Of a stretch of 64,000 bases of DNA, positions 25,936-35,384 are shown piece after piece; the stretch's first letter is position 1; every line of letters starts with the position of its first letter. A program made the position numbers and the translations under genes. The stretch spans positions 248,001 through 312,000 of the forward strand of contig NZ_JQAZ01000001.1 of the NCBI RefSeq assembly GCF_001437205.1, in the 5' to 3' direction. Origin of the DNA: Lactobacillus selangorensis. Lineage in GTDB: Bacteria > Bacillota > Bacilli > Lactobacillales > Lactobacillaceae. Below the pieces are notes generated by a model. It did no database searches. It saw nothing but the letters and a program-made list of their open reading frames with translations, and had not been told where the DNA came from.

Positions 25936-28779
25936 ATGAATGCACATACAACTTATGCGATCGTTGACTTAGAGACGACCGGAACAAGTGTTAAAAACGG
26001 CGATCGGATCATCCAATTCGGCTGTGCGCTGGTCCGTGACCGTCAGATTATCGAGACCTTTTCGCAGAATGTCAATCCGCAAAAACCGATCCCATTGCCG
26101 ATTCAAAATTTAACGCATTTACATGAAGCAGATGTTGCCGGTGCCCCTTATTTTGAAGAGATCGCACCGACGATTCGTGCGCTTTTAGAGGACACAGTTT
26201 TTGTCGCCCATAATGTCAACTTCGATTTACCGTTTTTAAATAATGAATTGGAACGGGTCGGACTCGATCCGTTGGGGATTGCTGGTGTGGATACGGTTGA
26301 ACTGGCGCAGATTGTTATGCCCGAATCGATGAGCTATAAATTGCGGGATCTGACCAGCCAGCTCCATATCGAGCATGATCATCCGCACCGAGCCGATAGT
26401 GACGCTTTGGTGACGGCGGAACTGCTGATTTATCTGACTAAGCAGCTGCGGAAATTGCCGTTAGTTACCTTAGAATCATTGAGCCGCTTGGGGACCAAAC
26501 TTGTCCGGCAGACGGGCGAATATTTGACGGCAGTGTATACCGAATTACAAGCACATCCAGTGCCGTTAGCGGATACGCTCTACATTCGCAACAGCATTGC
26601 CTTGCACAAACGGCCAGAACAGCGGCCATTAAAACCGGCTCCGCATGATTATCCGCAGAGTGATGCGGATAAGAAAAAGCAGCTGCCAAAACAATTGAAA
26701 TGGCGGAAGTCGCAGGCTACGATGATGGACCTGATTTATCAGAACTACACGCAGACGGAAACGGCAGCACAGCCGCTGCTGATCGAAGCGGCGACCGGCT
26801 TAGGCAAGTCGTTAGGCTATTTAGCGCCGTTTGCCTACTTGGTGACGAATCAGCAGAAATTAGTCGTCGCCACAGCCACGACTCTTTTGCAGGATCAGCT
26901 GCAACGACAGGCTTTACCACTCGTCAATCAATTGACGAAACGGCAGTTAACAGGTGCAATCGTCAAAAGCACAACGCATTACCTTGATTTAGGTAAATTT
27001 GCCAAGAGCTTGCGGATCAGCAATCAGGCTCGACAGACCCGTTTGTTGCAGATGAAAATTTTAGTCTGGCTGACGCAAACGACGACTGGCGATTTAGAAG
27101 AATTGCATCTGACCAACTACCGGGCGCCATTATTTGCACAAATCCGGCACCGTCCCCATGAAAAATTAGCGGCAGACGATCCGTTTGCAGCCGATGATTT
27201 TGTGGTGTATCTTCATCAGCAGCAAAATGCGGCTCAGATTTTGTTTACGAATCAATCTTATTTGGTGGCACATCCCGATGACCCTGTCTTCGGCGCACAT
27301 CCGTATTTGGTGTTAGATGAAGCCCAGCATTTGATGCAGGGCACACTGGGCGCCTTTTCCAAACGGCTGTCGTGGCAGCAATTGCATCGCCAGCTGCACC
27401 GTTTACTGGAACAATTAAATCCAGCGAGTGCTCATGCTTTGCCGAATCTATTTAAAAATGATCAGATGAGCCTCTATCAGCTTGATTCGCTGCAGACGGC
27501 AATCGAGAATCTGGATGAACAGGTTTCTGATGTTCAAACGGAACTTTACCAAACCTTCATTATTCATCAGATTCCCCGCTCGCAACGCAGCAGCTATCTG
27601 AATCATCTGCTCGAACCGGCCGAAACACAGATGTTGGCACAAAGCGAAGAAGTGCCGCTGCAAAAGATTACGCATTTGCTCCGTGATATTTTGCAGATGA
27701 TGCTGCGTTTGGAACGGCGGTTTACGGCCGAACCCGATAAATATGTGGCCAGTGATTATGCGGCCTTGCAGAACTTGCAGGTCAGTGCAGCTGATTTACG
27801 GAGTACGAACCAGCGTCTCCAAGAATTGGATATCCTGTTAGCTGAGATTTTAGCCGCCTCAGACCGCTCATTTGCCTTGTCATTGACCATGAACAACTAC
27901 GGGACCGAAGAGAGCCTTGGCATTGCCTGGCAATTAGTTCAGCCAGAAACACGGATTCAAGAAGTCTTACAGGACTTTCAGCCACCGGTCATCACCGGTG
28001 CAACCATTACCGTCAACCATCGTTTCAAGTTTATCAAGCAGGCACTTGGCTTTGCACCAGGAACGTCCTTCATCGAAAAGAAACTGCGGAGTCCGTTTTC
28101 CTATAAACGACAGGCGCATTTATACATCGCCGAAGATGCACCCGATGCGGCGACTTTGAGTGCGAGCGAGTACGAAGCCTATTTGGCCGATGCAATCGAC
28201 CAGCTGACGACGGATAACCAGCGGCAAACATTAGTGTTATTCAATTCGCTGGCGATAATTAAGGGTGTCTACCGGCAGCTGCTGAATCGGGAACACAATA
28301 GCCAGCGGGAAATTTTAGCGCAGGGTGTTACCGGCAGCAATGAAAAGATCCTCAAACGATTCACACTCGGTCAAAATAGTTTATTATTAGGGGCGAATAG
28401 TTTTTGGGAAGGCATCGATTTACCTGAAAAAATGCTCGAAATCGTCATTATGACGCGTTTGCCGTTTGATTCGCCAGCTGACCCTGCTGTCAAGGTCCGT
28501 TATGATGCTTTGCGGCAGCAGGACCTCAATCCGTTTACCACTGAGGCGCTGCCGACTGCTACTTTGCGGATGCGTCAGGGATTCGGCCGGCTCATTCGAA
28601 CGGAACATGATCGCGGTGTCTTTGTCGTTTTGGATGCACGTTTGATTCACAAACGCTATGGCAAACAGATGCTGCGGTCGCTGCCGTCAGGACTGCCGAA
28701 GGAAATTCTGCCGCTGGCGGACATCCGGCCGGCTTACGATGATTTCTTTACGGCGGCGTCATCAAAAAACAATTCATAA
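25936..28779 (+). CDS. dinG: DinG-family helicase with N-terminal 3'-5' exonuclease domain
   Basis: 947-residue fusion typical of Firmicutes. A DnaQ-like exonuclease occupies about residues 5-170 (AIVDLETTGTSVKNGDRI, FVAHNVNFDLPFL, HRADSDALVTAELL). A superfamily-2 XPD/DinG-like helicase follows (Walker A EAATGLGKSLGY near residue 285, DEAQ box VLDEAQHL, and the C-terminal motif RQGFGRLIRTEHDRGVFVVLD). The cysteines of an iron-sulfur cluster, as in E. coli DinG, are not evident, as in other Gram-positive forms. Start: TTG 25921 and GTG 25924 are possible, but GGTGA at 25923-25927 best serves ATG 25936. The dinG-ypmB-dnaD-nth order matches B. subtilis. Confidence 0.93.
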   Translation: MNAHTTYAIVDLETTGTSVKNGDRIIQFGCALVRDRQIIETFSQNVNPQKPIPLPIQNLTHLHEADVAGAPYFEEIAPTIRALLEDTVFVAHNVNFDLPFLNNELERVGLDPLGIAGVDTVELAQIVMPESMSYKLRDLTSQLHIEHDHPHRADSDALVTAELLIYLTKQLRKLPLVTLESLSRLGTKLVRQTGEYLTAVYTELQAHPVPLADTLYIRNSIALHKRPEQRPLKPAPHDYPQSDADKKKQLPKQLKWRKSQATMMDLIYQNYTQTETAAQPLLIEAATGLGKSLGYLAPFAYLVTNQQKLVVATATTLLQDQLQRQALPLVNQLTKRQLTGAIVKSTTHYLDLGKFAKSLRISNQARQTRLLQMKILVWLTQTTTGDLEELHLTNYRAPLFAQIRHRPHEKLAADDPFAADDFVVYLHQQQNAAQILFTNQSYLVAHPDDPVFGAHPYLVLDEAQHLMQGTLGAFSKRLSWQQLHRQLHRLLEQLNPASAHALPNLFKNDQMSLYQLDSLQTAIENLDEQVSDVQTELYQTFIIHQIPRSQRSSYLNHLLEPAETQMLAQSEEVPLQKITHLLRDILQMMLRLERRFTAEPDKYVASDYAALQNLQVSAADLRSTNQRLQELDILLAEILAASDRSFALSLTMNNYGTEESLGIAWQLVQPETRIQEVLQDFQPPVITGATITVNHRFKFIKQALGFAPGTSFIEKKLRSPFSYKRQAHLYIAEDAPDAATLSASEYEAYLADAIDQLTTDNQRQTLVLFNSLAIIKGVYRQLLNREHNSQREILAQGVTGSNEKILKRFTLGQNSLLLGANSFWEGIDLPEKMLEIVIMTRLPFDSPADPAVKVRYDALRQQDLNPFTTEALPTATLRMRQGFGRLIRTEHDRGVFVVLDARLIHKRYGKQMLRSLPSGLPKEILPLADIRPAYDDFFTAASSKNNS

Positions 28780-28803
28780 AAAGCTTTCAAAGGAGGAATG
28801 ACT

Positions 28804-29283
28804 GTGCAACGTTCATGGAAACGCTGGGCGTGGATCGGCTTCGCTATCGTCGCCGTCGTCTTCGTCTTTTTCTCATATCAAACCGCACAATCACCAGCAA
28901 AATCAGCGCAAGAGCAGGCTGTTGCCATTGCCAAGAAAAAAGCCGGTTTAAAAACAAAGACCGGTTTTTACTGGTATAACCGGGATCAGACTTATTTCAC
29001 TGTGGCTGGAACGAATCAAAAAAATACACCTGTTTATGTCTTGATTCATAAGAAAAACGGGGCCATCAATGTCTACAAACAAAGTGCTGGCATTAGCCGT
29101 AATGATGCGTTAACGAAAGTTTGGAATCATCAAAATCCCAAGAAAGTGCTTAACATCAATTTCGGCCTCTACAAGAATCGGCCCGTTTGGCAAGTGGCCT
29201 ACGTTAAAAAGAACGGGTCACTTAATTACGATACAATCGATTTTAAAACTGGTGAAACGACGCAATTGATTCAAAATCTGTAA
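28804..29283 (+). CDS. ypmB: YpmB-like cell-envelope protein (DUF5590)
   Basis: 159 residues: one N-terminal transmembrane helix (AWIGFAIVAVVFVFF) and an extracytoplasmic part with two PepSY-like repeats, AQEQAVAIAKKKAGL and SRNDALTKVW, each followed by a beta region (VYVLIHKKNGAINVY, VWQVAYVKKNGSLNY). The function is unknown. AGGAGG at 28791-28796 is only one base before ATG 28798 but seven before GTG 28804, so GTG is the start. It follows dinG by 24 bases. In B. subtilis aspB and asnS lie between ypmB and dnaD; both are missing here. Confidence 0.82.
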   Translation: MQRSWKRWAWIGFAIVAVVFVFFSYQTAQSPAKSAQEQAVAIAKKKAGLKTKTGFYWYNRDQTYFTVAGTNQKNTPVYVLIHKKNGAINVYKQSAGISRNDALTKVWNHQNPKKVLNINFGLYKNRPVWQVAYVKKNGSLNYDTIDFKTGETTQLIQNL

Positions 29284-29403
29284 TCAATGTTCTGCGAACA
29301 GCGACGGCAGTGCACCGCACCGTTTTGGACAGGGATGTTTCAACAATTCCATGTCTAGGCATGCTGAAGCGGATGCGTCCCTAATTTTAGAAAGTAGGCT
29401 CTC
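29284..29403 (+). other. Structured intergenic stretch before dnaD
   Basis: 120 bases without a gene. Two pairings can be drawn: ACG..GTGC-ACC-GCAC..CGT near 29303-29322, and AGGGATG pairing with CGTCCCT (one G-U) with the ends about 55 bases apart. It could be a leader of dnaD or the scar of the lost aspB-asnS genes. No U run follows, so it is not a terminator. Confidence 0.3.
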
Positions 29404-30033
29404 ATGCCAGAAAAAGCATTAACAGAATTTTTAACAGCCGGCGAAACGACGATTTCAAATCTGATTCTGGCCCACTACCATGAAATCGGCATGACCGATG
29501 AACAATTATTATTGTATTTGCAGCTGCAAAGTTTTACGCAGCGTGGCAATGGCTTTCCCGATTTGAATGAGATTGCGAAACGATTGAACTGTGAACCGGG
29601 GCATCTCTTTGAACTGCTGCATGGGATGATTCAGCAGAAGCTGATTGTCCTCGAAAGTGTGCCGGACAAACAGGGTAAATTGCAGGATCATTATGATCTG
29701 ACGCCTATTTTCGATAAACTGCTGGCACTGACTCAGCAAGCTGACGATCAGCAGGTCGAAACAGCACAGCAAACTGCACGTGCGGAAGTTTTCAATCAGA
29801 TCGAGCGTGAATTCGGCCGGCCGTTGTCGCCAATTGAAACGGAAACCATTGCCGATTGGCTTGATTCGGACCATTACCAGCCCGAAATGATCGAAATGGC
29901 ACTCCGTGAGGCTGTCTTAAATCAGGCATATTCGTTGAAATATATGGATCGTATCCTGCTCAACTGGGAACGCAAGAATATTCATACGAAGGAACAAGTT
30001 CAGAAGGAACGAGAACGTCACAATCGTTTGTGA
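29404..30033 (+). CDS. dnaD: DNA replication protein DnaD
   Basis: 209-residue primosome protein for chromosomal initiation and restart. The N-terminal winged-helix domain (about 20-100) contains FPDLNEIAKRLNCEPGHLFELL. The C-terminal DnaD/DnaB domain (about 130-200) has EFGRPLSPIETETIADWL and the conserved YxxxIxxxW motif YMDRILLNW. The start ATG has only a weak site (AAGTAGG). It ends nine bases before nth, the usual dnaD-nth pair. Confidence 0.94.
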   Translation: MPEKALTEFLTAGETTISNLILAHYHEIGMTDEQLLLYLQLQSFTQRGNGFPDLNEIAKRLNCEPGHLFELLHGMIQQKLIVLESVPDKQGKLQDHYDLTPIFDKLLALTQQADDQQVETAQQTARAEVFNQIEREFGRPLSPIETETIADWLDSDHYQPEMIEMALREAVLNQAYSLKYMDRILLNWERKNIHTKEQVQKERERHNRL

Positions 30034-30042
30034 GGTGAGTAG

Positions 30043-30693
30043 ATGTTAAGCAAACCGCAAATTCAATGGGCGGTTCAACAGATGGAAAAAGTATTTCCGA
30101 ATCAGACCCACACCGAATTGATCGGCTCGACACCGTTTCAGATTCTGGTGGCAATCATGTTGTCGGCACAGGCCACAGACGCTTCTGTCAATCGGGTTCT
30201 GCCGAAGCTGTTTCATGATTATCCAGATGCTCAGGCGATGGCCGCCGCACCGGAAAGCAGGATTCAGGCGGACATCCATTCGATTGGGTTGTCAAAAACA
30301 AAGGCCCATCGTTTGAAAACAATGAGCCAGCAGCTGCTTGACGAGTATCAGGGACATGTTCCAGATAATCGCAAGGATTTGATGTCGTTGCCAGGAGTCG
30401 GCCGGAAAACGGCGAATGTTGTATTAGGTGATGCTTTTGGGATTCCTGCCTTTGGCGTCGACACCCATATTACCCGTATTTCCAAGCGGCTGCCGATCGT
30501 TCCTGAAAATGCCAGTGTCGATCAAGTCGAAGCGGCGTTAGAAGCAGCTCTGCCGCAAACAGAATGGATTCAAGCACATCATACGATGGTATTGTTTGGA
30601 CGCAACGTCTGCAAAGCTCGCAATCCAGAATGTGCGACGTGTCCCTTGCTGAAGATTTGTGCTACGGGACAGAAATTAACACAGACAAAATAA
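30043..30693 (+). CDS. nth: Endonuclease III
   Basis: 216-residue DNA glycosylase / AP lyase removing oxidised pyrimidines. Helix-hairpin-helix LPGVGRKTANVVLG with the catalytic Lys in GRK and the catalytic Asp in FGVDTHITRISKRL. The C-terminal 4Fe-4S loop is Cys-x6-Cys-x2-Cys-x5-Cys in VCKARNPECATCPLLKIC. Co-transcribed with dnaD; a strong bidirectional terminator follows. Confidence 0.96.
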   Translation: MLSKPQIQWAVQQMEKVFPNQTHTELIGSTPFQILVAIMLSAQATDASVNRVLPKLFHDYPDAQAMAAAPESRIQADIHSIGLSKTKAHRLKTMSQQLLDEYQGHVPDNRKDLMSLPGVGRKTANVVLGDAFGIPAFGVDTHITRISKRLPIVPENASVDQVEAALEAALPQTEWIQAHHTMVLFGRNVCKARNPECATCPLLKICATGQKLTQTK

Positions 30694-30730
30694 AAAAAGA
30701 CACAGAGCAAAATTTGTTCTGTGTCTTTTT
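30694..30730. terminator. Bidirectional terminator
   Basis: A stem of about 17 bp (AAAAAGACACAGAGCAA with TTGTTCTGTGTCTTTTT) between convergent nth and pbp1A. Confidence 0.93.
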
Positions 30731-30738
30731 GCGTAATC

Positions 30739-33138
30739 CTAATTAGAGGAGCTTGTATTTGCAGGATCAAGACTGCGTTCGGTTTCAGCACCTTGTGTTT
30801 GCGTATTGTCATTCTGAGTGGCCGGAGCTTCGGTTGAAGTCGAAGTTGTCGAGCTGCTGGACTGCTGTTCAGTGGGTGTGCTCGACGTTGCAGCTGTACT
30901 GGATGAAGATGCTGATTCAGAGGAGGACGCTTGCTGACTGCTAGAGTCGCTTGTTGATGTCGCTGAGCTCTGCTGGGAGAAGGTCGTCACCGATTGACTT
31001 TGTGAACTATCCCGATTCGATTCGGAATTAGATTCAGCCGCACTTGAAGTGCTTTCTGAATCAGTAATCGTCGTAGAACCCGGCTGAGTCCCTTTGATGA
31101 ACAATTCACGGGTGTAAGTCGAACTGCTGGCATTCTTGGACGCAACCTGCGCTGGGTCGGAATTCTTAACGATATTGCGTGCCACAACATTGCTTGGTTT
31201 CTTCCAGTCTTTGTTGGTTTCGTCCTGACTAATATAAGTCATCATATTCTTATAAATTTCACCAGCAATTTTCTGTTCAGAATAATCAAGCCCATTTTCC
31301 GATGATTTATCGTAACCGGTCCAAACGGAAATAACATTGTTGCGGGTATAGCCGGTGAACCAAGAATCCTTAGCCATTCCAGTGGCGCCAAGTGCGGAAT
31401 TCTGTTTGATTTCGCTGTCGGAGTAATCAGTGGTCCCAGTCTTGCCGGCTTCATACAAATCGCCAACCTTATAATTGACACCAGTGCCGCTGCCGGTGAA
31501 GACCCCTTTCAGCATATCGGTAATCATATAAGCAGTTGAGGATTCCATGGCTTGGGTTCCTTTGGATTTATAATGATGAACGACATTATCAGCCGTGACC
31601 ACTTTTTTGACATAACGAGGCTTGTAATAAGTCCCGCCATTTGCAAAGGCGCCATATGCAGCCGCTTCCTGCAGGGTCGATACATAACCGCCGATCCCAG
31701 TCGAAGCGACTTGCTCTTTCTGGGTCAGATTGATGCCCAATCCGGATAAGAATTGCGTAGCACGCGTGATTCCAACTTTACTGAGTGTTCGAATTGCCGG
31801 CACGTTGCGGGAGGTAACCAGTGCCGTTCGCATCGACATTTTGCCTTCGTACTTTTTATCCCAGTCGTAAAGCTGAATATCTGTGCCAGGGTAGGTGTAC
31901 TTCGTATCTTCTAACTGCGTATAAGTCGATTCATTCAAATATTCGATTGCTGGGGCATAATCCATCAGTGGTTTCATCGTTGAACCATTGCTGCGGGATG
32001 TTTGCACAGCCCGGTTCAGGCCTAATTGCGTATCACCCGTCTTGCGAGCTCCGATTTGGGCAACTACTTGTCCATTATTCGGATTCGTAATGGTAACCGC
32101 TGTCTGGAATTTGTCGCTTGGAAAACTAATGGAAGAGTCGTTGTTAACTAGATTGTACAAATGTTTCTGCGCATCCAGATTGATATTGGTGTAAATCTTC
32201 AGGCCGTCGGTGTACGGATTAAAGCCGTCCGCCTTGACCTGATTGATGACTTCCTTAACATACGGATCCACAACCGCATCATTTGTCGTCTGATTCTTAG
32301 CCGTTGCTTGATCAACCAGTCCAGTTGAAATTGATTCTGCTTCAGCATTCTTTTCTTGTGAAGCGGAGATGACCTTATTACGTTCCATCGCTTGCAGGAC
32401 GCTGTTGCGCCGTTGAGTCGCTAGATCGGCATGCGTATACGGATCATAACCGGTTGGTGACTGCGGCATCCCAGCCAGCAGGGCAAATTGAGCCAAATCA
32501 AGCTTAGACAGCGACTTGCCGAAGTAATACTGGGCTGCCGTGCCCATGCCGTAGATTCCGTTACCCATATAAACTTTGTTGATGTAGTATTCAAGAATCT
32601 GATCCTTCGAATACTTTCGTTCAACTTGCAACGCCAGCCATGCTTCCTGTGCCTTCCGTTTAATCGTTTGGTCGGAGGCTTTGGTCGAGAAGAAGGAGAG
32701 CTTAACCAGTTGCTGGGTCAGCGTACTCCCGCCTTGCAAACCAGACGAACCGGTCACATCGCTGATAGCAGCGCCGATAATACGAATCGGATCGATTCCG
32801 AATGGTTCCTTATAGAAACGCCGGTCTTCGATCGATACAACGGCATTTTTCAAAGTGGCCGGAATGTCAGCACTTTTGACATAATCACGGTTTTCGTAGC
32901 CGAGTGTTTTGAAGGCTTTGCCATCACTATCATATAAAGTGGATGCACCGCCGCTGACCAGCTTTTCCTGATCGAGAGTCGGTGCTGAGTGGGCGTAATA
33001 GGCAAACAGCAGTGATCCGGAAACAAGGATCACGCCGAAGAAAATCAGGATGCCCCAGAAGAACTTGCGCCATGGTGAACGTCGCTTGGGCTTGCGCCGT
33101 GTTAAACGCGATTCACCGGATTGGTTATTACCAGCCAA
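30739..33138 (-). CDS. pbp1A: Class A penicillin-binding protein 1A
   Basis: 799-residue bifunctional murein synthase anchored by one N-terminal helix (FFWGILIFFGVILVSGSLLFAYYA). The glycosyltransferase-51 domain has EDRRFYKEPFGIDP and GGSTLTQQLVKL. The transpeptidase domain has SNGSTMKPLMDYA (active Ser-x-x-Lys), TSRNVPA (SxN) and AGKTGTTDYSD (KTG). About 100 C-terminal residues are Ser/Thr/Gln-rich and low in complexity, probably a disordered wall-spanning tail. recU lies immediately upstream with two bases between, the conserved Firmicutes recU-pbp pair. Confidence 0.96.
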   Translation of the reverse strand: MAGNNQSGESRLTRRKPKRRSPWRKFFWGILIFFGVILVSGSLLFAYYAHSAPTLDQEKLVSGGASTLYDSDGKAFKTLGYENRDYVKSADIPATLKNAVVSIEDRRFYKEPFGIDPIRIIGAAISDVTGSSGLQGGSTLTQQLVKLSFFSTKASDQTIKRKAQEAWLALQVERKYSKDQILEYYINKVYMGNGIYGMGTAAQYYFGKSLSKLDLAQFALLAGMPQSPTGYDPYTHADLATQRRNSVLQAMERNKVISASQEKNAEAESISTGLVDQATAKNQTTNDAVVDPYVKEVINQVKADGFNPYTDGLKIYTNINLDAQKHLYNLVNNDSSISFPSDKFQTAVTITNPNNGQVVAQIGARKTGDTQLGLNRAVQTSRSNGSTMKPLMDYAPAIEYLNESTYTQLEDTKYTYPGTDIQLYDWDKKYEGKMSMRTALVTSRNVPAIRTLSKVGITRATQFLSGLGINLTQKEQVASTGIGGYVSTLQEAAAYGAFANGGTYYKPRYVKKVVTADNVVHHYKSKGTQAMESSTAYMITDMLKGVFTGSGTGVNYKVGDLYEAGKTGTTDYSDSEIKQNSALGATGMAKDSWFTGYTRNNVISVWTGYDKSSENGLDYSEQKIAGEIYKNMMTYISQDETNKDWKKPSNVVARNIVKNSDPAQVASKNASSSTYTRELFIKGTQPGSTTITDSESTSSAAESNSESNRDSSQSQSVTTFSQQSSATSTSDSSSQQASSSESASSSSTAATSSTPTEQQSSSSTTSTSTEAPATQNDNTQTQGAETERSLDPANTSSSN

Positions 33139-33140
33139 AT

Positions 33141-33770
33141 TTAGTTGCCTCCTTGCTGTGTGCGTGCGATCAATTCATCGACACCATCTAAATAGGGAAT
33201 CAATGGATTGAGCTGATAATTGATTTCGACCCCGTCAGCGACAACGGCATCTAACGGGATTGATTTGCGGCCGCCAGTCATTTGCGCCCGCCAAAAAGTG
33301 ATCAGATTGCTGGCCGGATACACAAAGATTCGATCGAGCACCACAAATCGGATTAGGGCAAAACAGATTCCGCCTTGTTTCAGGCATTCATCCATGTGTT
33401 TGACCTGATGTTCATGGAAATTATGCAGGGGGAAAGACGTTTTGCTTTTGGTCTCCTTCGCATCGAAATCGATGTAATGGCCGTGATAGACACCATTGTA
33501 ATCCGTCGTTGACGGCCGTTTGAAGTAAGCTTCCTTAATGACCGCCTGGCTGCGCTGCGGATAATCGACTTTTACGATCTGAATCGGTGTCGGTTTTTTG
33601 TGAACAACGGCGATTTCCTTAGCTAAATAATATTGATTGCTTTCATTTAATTCCTCTTCCAGCGACATCCCCCGTTTGCCGAAAATGGTTGTGGCGGATG
33701 CGGCTTGCTTTTTCGCTTTTTTTGCTTCATGATGAAGATATGGTTGCCCGTTGGGGTAATGAAATGTCAC
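33141..33770 (-). CDS. recU: Holliday junction resolvase RecU
   Basis: 209-residue endonuclease resolving four-way DNA junctions, needed for recombination and chromosome segregation. Landmarks: HYPNGQPY at the start, FGKRGMSLEEELNESNQYYL, and the catalytic region ITDYNGVYHG-type STTDYNGVYHGHYIDFDAKET with LHNFHEHQVKHM after it. The frame opens with GTG 33779, which touches the AGGAG site. GTG 33770 is about ten bases from it and gives the family N-terminus MTFHYPNG, so I used 33770. It is the first gene of recU-pbp1A and divergent from ypsA. Confidence 0.93.
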   Translation of the reverse strand: MTFHYPNGQPYLHHEAKKAKKQAASATTIFGKRGMSLEEELNESNQYYLAKEIAVVHKKPTPIQIVKVDYPQRSQAVIKEAYFKRPSTTDYNGVYHGHYIDFDAKETKSKTSFPLHNFHEHQVKHMDECLKQGGICFALIRFVVLDRIFVYPASNLITFWRAQMTGGRKSIPLDAVVADGVEINYQLNPLIPYLDGVDELIARTQQGGN

Positions 33771-33794
33771 GGTAATCACGCTCCTATAGCGACA

Positions 33795-33803
33795 ATTATA
33801 ACA
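33795..33803 (-). promoter_or_regulatory. Extended -10 promoter for recU-pbp1A
   Basis: On the minus strand TGT directly precedes a perfect TATAAT (plus-strand 33795-33800). The -35 is poor. Confidence 0.5.
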
Positions 33804-33852
33804 ATTTATTGAATTGAACGGAATAAAACTTTACTTAGTGGGAGGGTTCGCT

Positions 33853-34422
33853 ATGCGACGGCTTTGGGTCACTGGTTATCGGGGGTATGAACTGAACATT
33901 TTTCAGCCGAATGATCCCAAGGTCACGGTGATTACGGCGTGCCTGCAGCAGCGCTTCCAACAGCTAGTCGATGAGGGACTCGAGTGGGTAATTACCGGTC
34001 CGCAGCTTGGCGTTGAGCAATGGAGTGTCAATAGTGTGGTTGATGTCCAGGCGGCCGATTTGCCGCTGAAAAGTGCAGTCATCCTGCCTTATGCGCAGTT
34101 CGGTGACAAGTGGAACGAAAAGAATCAGGGGTATTTGACGACTGAACTGGCTAAAAGCGACTTTCATGTTACTTTGACTAAAGATCGCTACAAGTCGCCT
34201 CGTCAATTGCAGCAATATCAGCAGTTTATGTTAAATCATACCGAAGGGGCGTTGTTAGTATATGACCCGGAACATCCGGGCAAACCGAAGTATGATTACG
34301 CGGCCATTCAACGTTTTCAGGAGCATCATGATTACCAATTACAGCTGATTGATTTTTACGATCTTGAAGATTTTGCCACAGAATGGGCAGAAAATCATAA
34401 TAACCATTTTCAAGCGGAATAA
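33853..34422 (+). CDS. ypsA: DUF1273 / YpsA family protein
   Basis: 189-residue cytosolic protein of the SLOG superfamily (nucleotide-binding Rossmann-like fold). N-terminus MRRLWVTGYRGYELNIF, then WVITGPQLGVEQW and ALLVYDPEHPGKPKYDY. B. subtilis YpsA affects cell division, and its gene neighbours gpsB as here. The frame extends to 33814, but GGGAGGG at 33840-33846 is placed for ATG 33853. Divergent from recU. Confidence 0.9.
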   Translation: MRRLWVTGYRGYELNIFQPNDPKVTVITACLQQRFQQLVDEGLEWVITGPQLGVEQWSVNSVVDVQAADLPLKSAVILPYAQFGDKWNEKNQGYLTTELAKSDFHVTLTKDRYKSPRQLQQYQQFMLNHTEGALLVYDPEHPGKPKYDYAAIQRFQEHHDYQLQLIDFYDLEDFATEWAENHNNHFQAE

Positions 34423-34435
34423 TTTTTGCTATAAT
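34407..34435 (+). promoter_or_regulatory. Promoter for gpsB
   Basis: TTTTCA (34407-34412), 17 bases, TGC-TATAAT with a perfect -10 (34430-34435), inside the end of ypsA. Confidence 0.65.
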
Positions 34436-34478
34436 AGTATTAATCACTTGAATGTATTTTTGATGGGGTGTTTTTTAG

Positions 34479-34928
34479 ATGGATAACAAGCAGCAACCAA
34501 CAAACGATAAACAACCGAACGTTCAAGTCAACTTCGGTCCAAAAGATATTTTGCAAAAAGAGTTCAAAACCAAGATGCGTGGTTATGATCCGACGGAAGT
34601 CGATGGCTTCCTGGATAAGGTCATCAAGGACTACGAAACTTATGGCAAAGAAATCGACCGTCTCAACGATGAGAATGCCCGGTTATTTACCAAAGTCGAC
34701 GAACTGACGAAACAACTGAATGCTTCGAAGAATGTCCAAGATGCCACACCGCAGACCAATTCGGCTGCGACGAACTACGATATTCTGAAACGGTTGTCGA
34801 ACTTGGAGCGTCATGTCTTTGGATCAAAATTAACCGATCAAACTGATACGAATGACTTTAAGTCAGCAGGCGAACGGAATGCCTATCAAGAACAGGATCA
34901 TTCAAACAGCGATTTAAGTCGCTTCTAA
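34479..34928 (+). CDS. gpsB: Cell-division protein GpsB (DivIVA-like)
   Basis: 149 residues. The DivIVA/GpsB membrane-binding domain (about residues 24-85) has [28 protein letters not shown] and then a coiled coil ([19 protein letters not shown]). A variable linker and a C-terminal helical multimerisation part ([17 protein letters not shown]) follow. GpsB docks penicillin-binding proteins to the division site; pbp1A lies close by. The N-terminal extension of about 20 residues before the domain is Asn/Gln-rich. rnpB starts a few bases after the stop, the classical arrangement. Confidence 0.93.
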   Translation: MDNKQQPTNDKQPNVQVNFGPKDILQKEFKTKMRGYDPTEVDGFLDKVIKDYETYGKEIDRLNDENARLFTKVDELTKQLNASKNVQDATPQTNSAATNYDILKRLSNLERHVFGSKLTDQTDTNDFKSAGERNAYQEQDHSNSDLSRF

Positions 34929-34935
34929 ATTTTAA

Positions 34936-35319
34936 CTTTGCAAACTTCGGGTAATTGCGGTCGGCAATGGTCGGCTGAGGAAAGTCCATGCCCGCACAAG
35001 CTGCGATGCTTGTAGTGTTCGCGCCCAGCCCAATAAGCTGAGGTACCTGAAAAGGTAACGGCGGAAAAATGCGCTAACGGTTTTACCCATGCGCTAGTAT
35101 TCCTGAAAAGTGCCACAGTGACGAAGCAATGTGAGAAATTGCATTGATGGAACGCGGTAAACCCCACGAGCGAGTAACCCAAACTTTATGGTAGGGGCGT
35201 CCTGAGTCTGAAAATGAACGATGCCCAGGAGCTCGAAAGAGTAGATAGATGATTACCGAAACGTATTCTTTACCTGAGGAATGCGTGGAACAAAACATGG
35301 CTTATAGAAGTTTGCAAAC
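34936..35319 (+). ncRNA. rnpB: RNase P RNA, Bacillus type (class B)
   Basis: Catalytic RNA of ribonuclease P, which matures tRNA 5' ends. Stem P1 is formed by TTTGCAAACTTC (34937-34948) and GAAGTTTGCAAA (35307-35318). Conserved core elements are visible, such as GAGGAAAGTCCATGC near 34976-34990 and the GGGGCGTCCTGAGTCT region near 35194. Length is about 385 nt as expected. Ends are set from P1 and may be off by a few bases. Confidence 0.93.
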
Positions 35320-35323
35320 AGGT

Positions 35324-35352
35324 AGGGTTGGGGTTTCCCAACCCTTTTTTTG
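35324..35352 (+). terminator. Intrinsic terminator of rnpB
   Basis: AGGGTTGGG (35324-35332) and CCCAACCCT (35337-35345), loop GTTT, then a T run. Confidence 0.93.
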
Positions 35353-35384
35353 AACAAACAAACACTTAAAAAACGAGGGATTTT

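Noticed and set aside
29284-29403. T-box riboswitch before dnaD
   Set aside because: A short stretch resembles part of a T-box (TGCACCGC and GCGTCCCT), but there is no stem I, no canonical GGTGGnACCGCG and no terminator, and dnaD is not a T-box target.
32488-32937. 149-codon plus-strand ORF inside pbp1A
   Set aside because: It is antisense to conserved glycosyltransferase codons, has no ribosome binding site and no recognisable domain.
34936-35319. Plus- or minus-strand protein ORFs across the rnpB region
   Set aside because: The conserved RNase P RNA core and P1 pairing explain this stretch; the open frames there are accidental.
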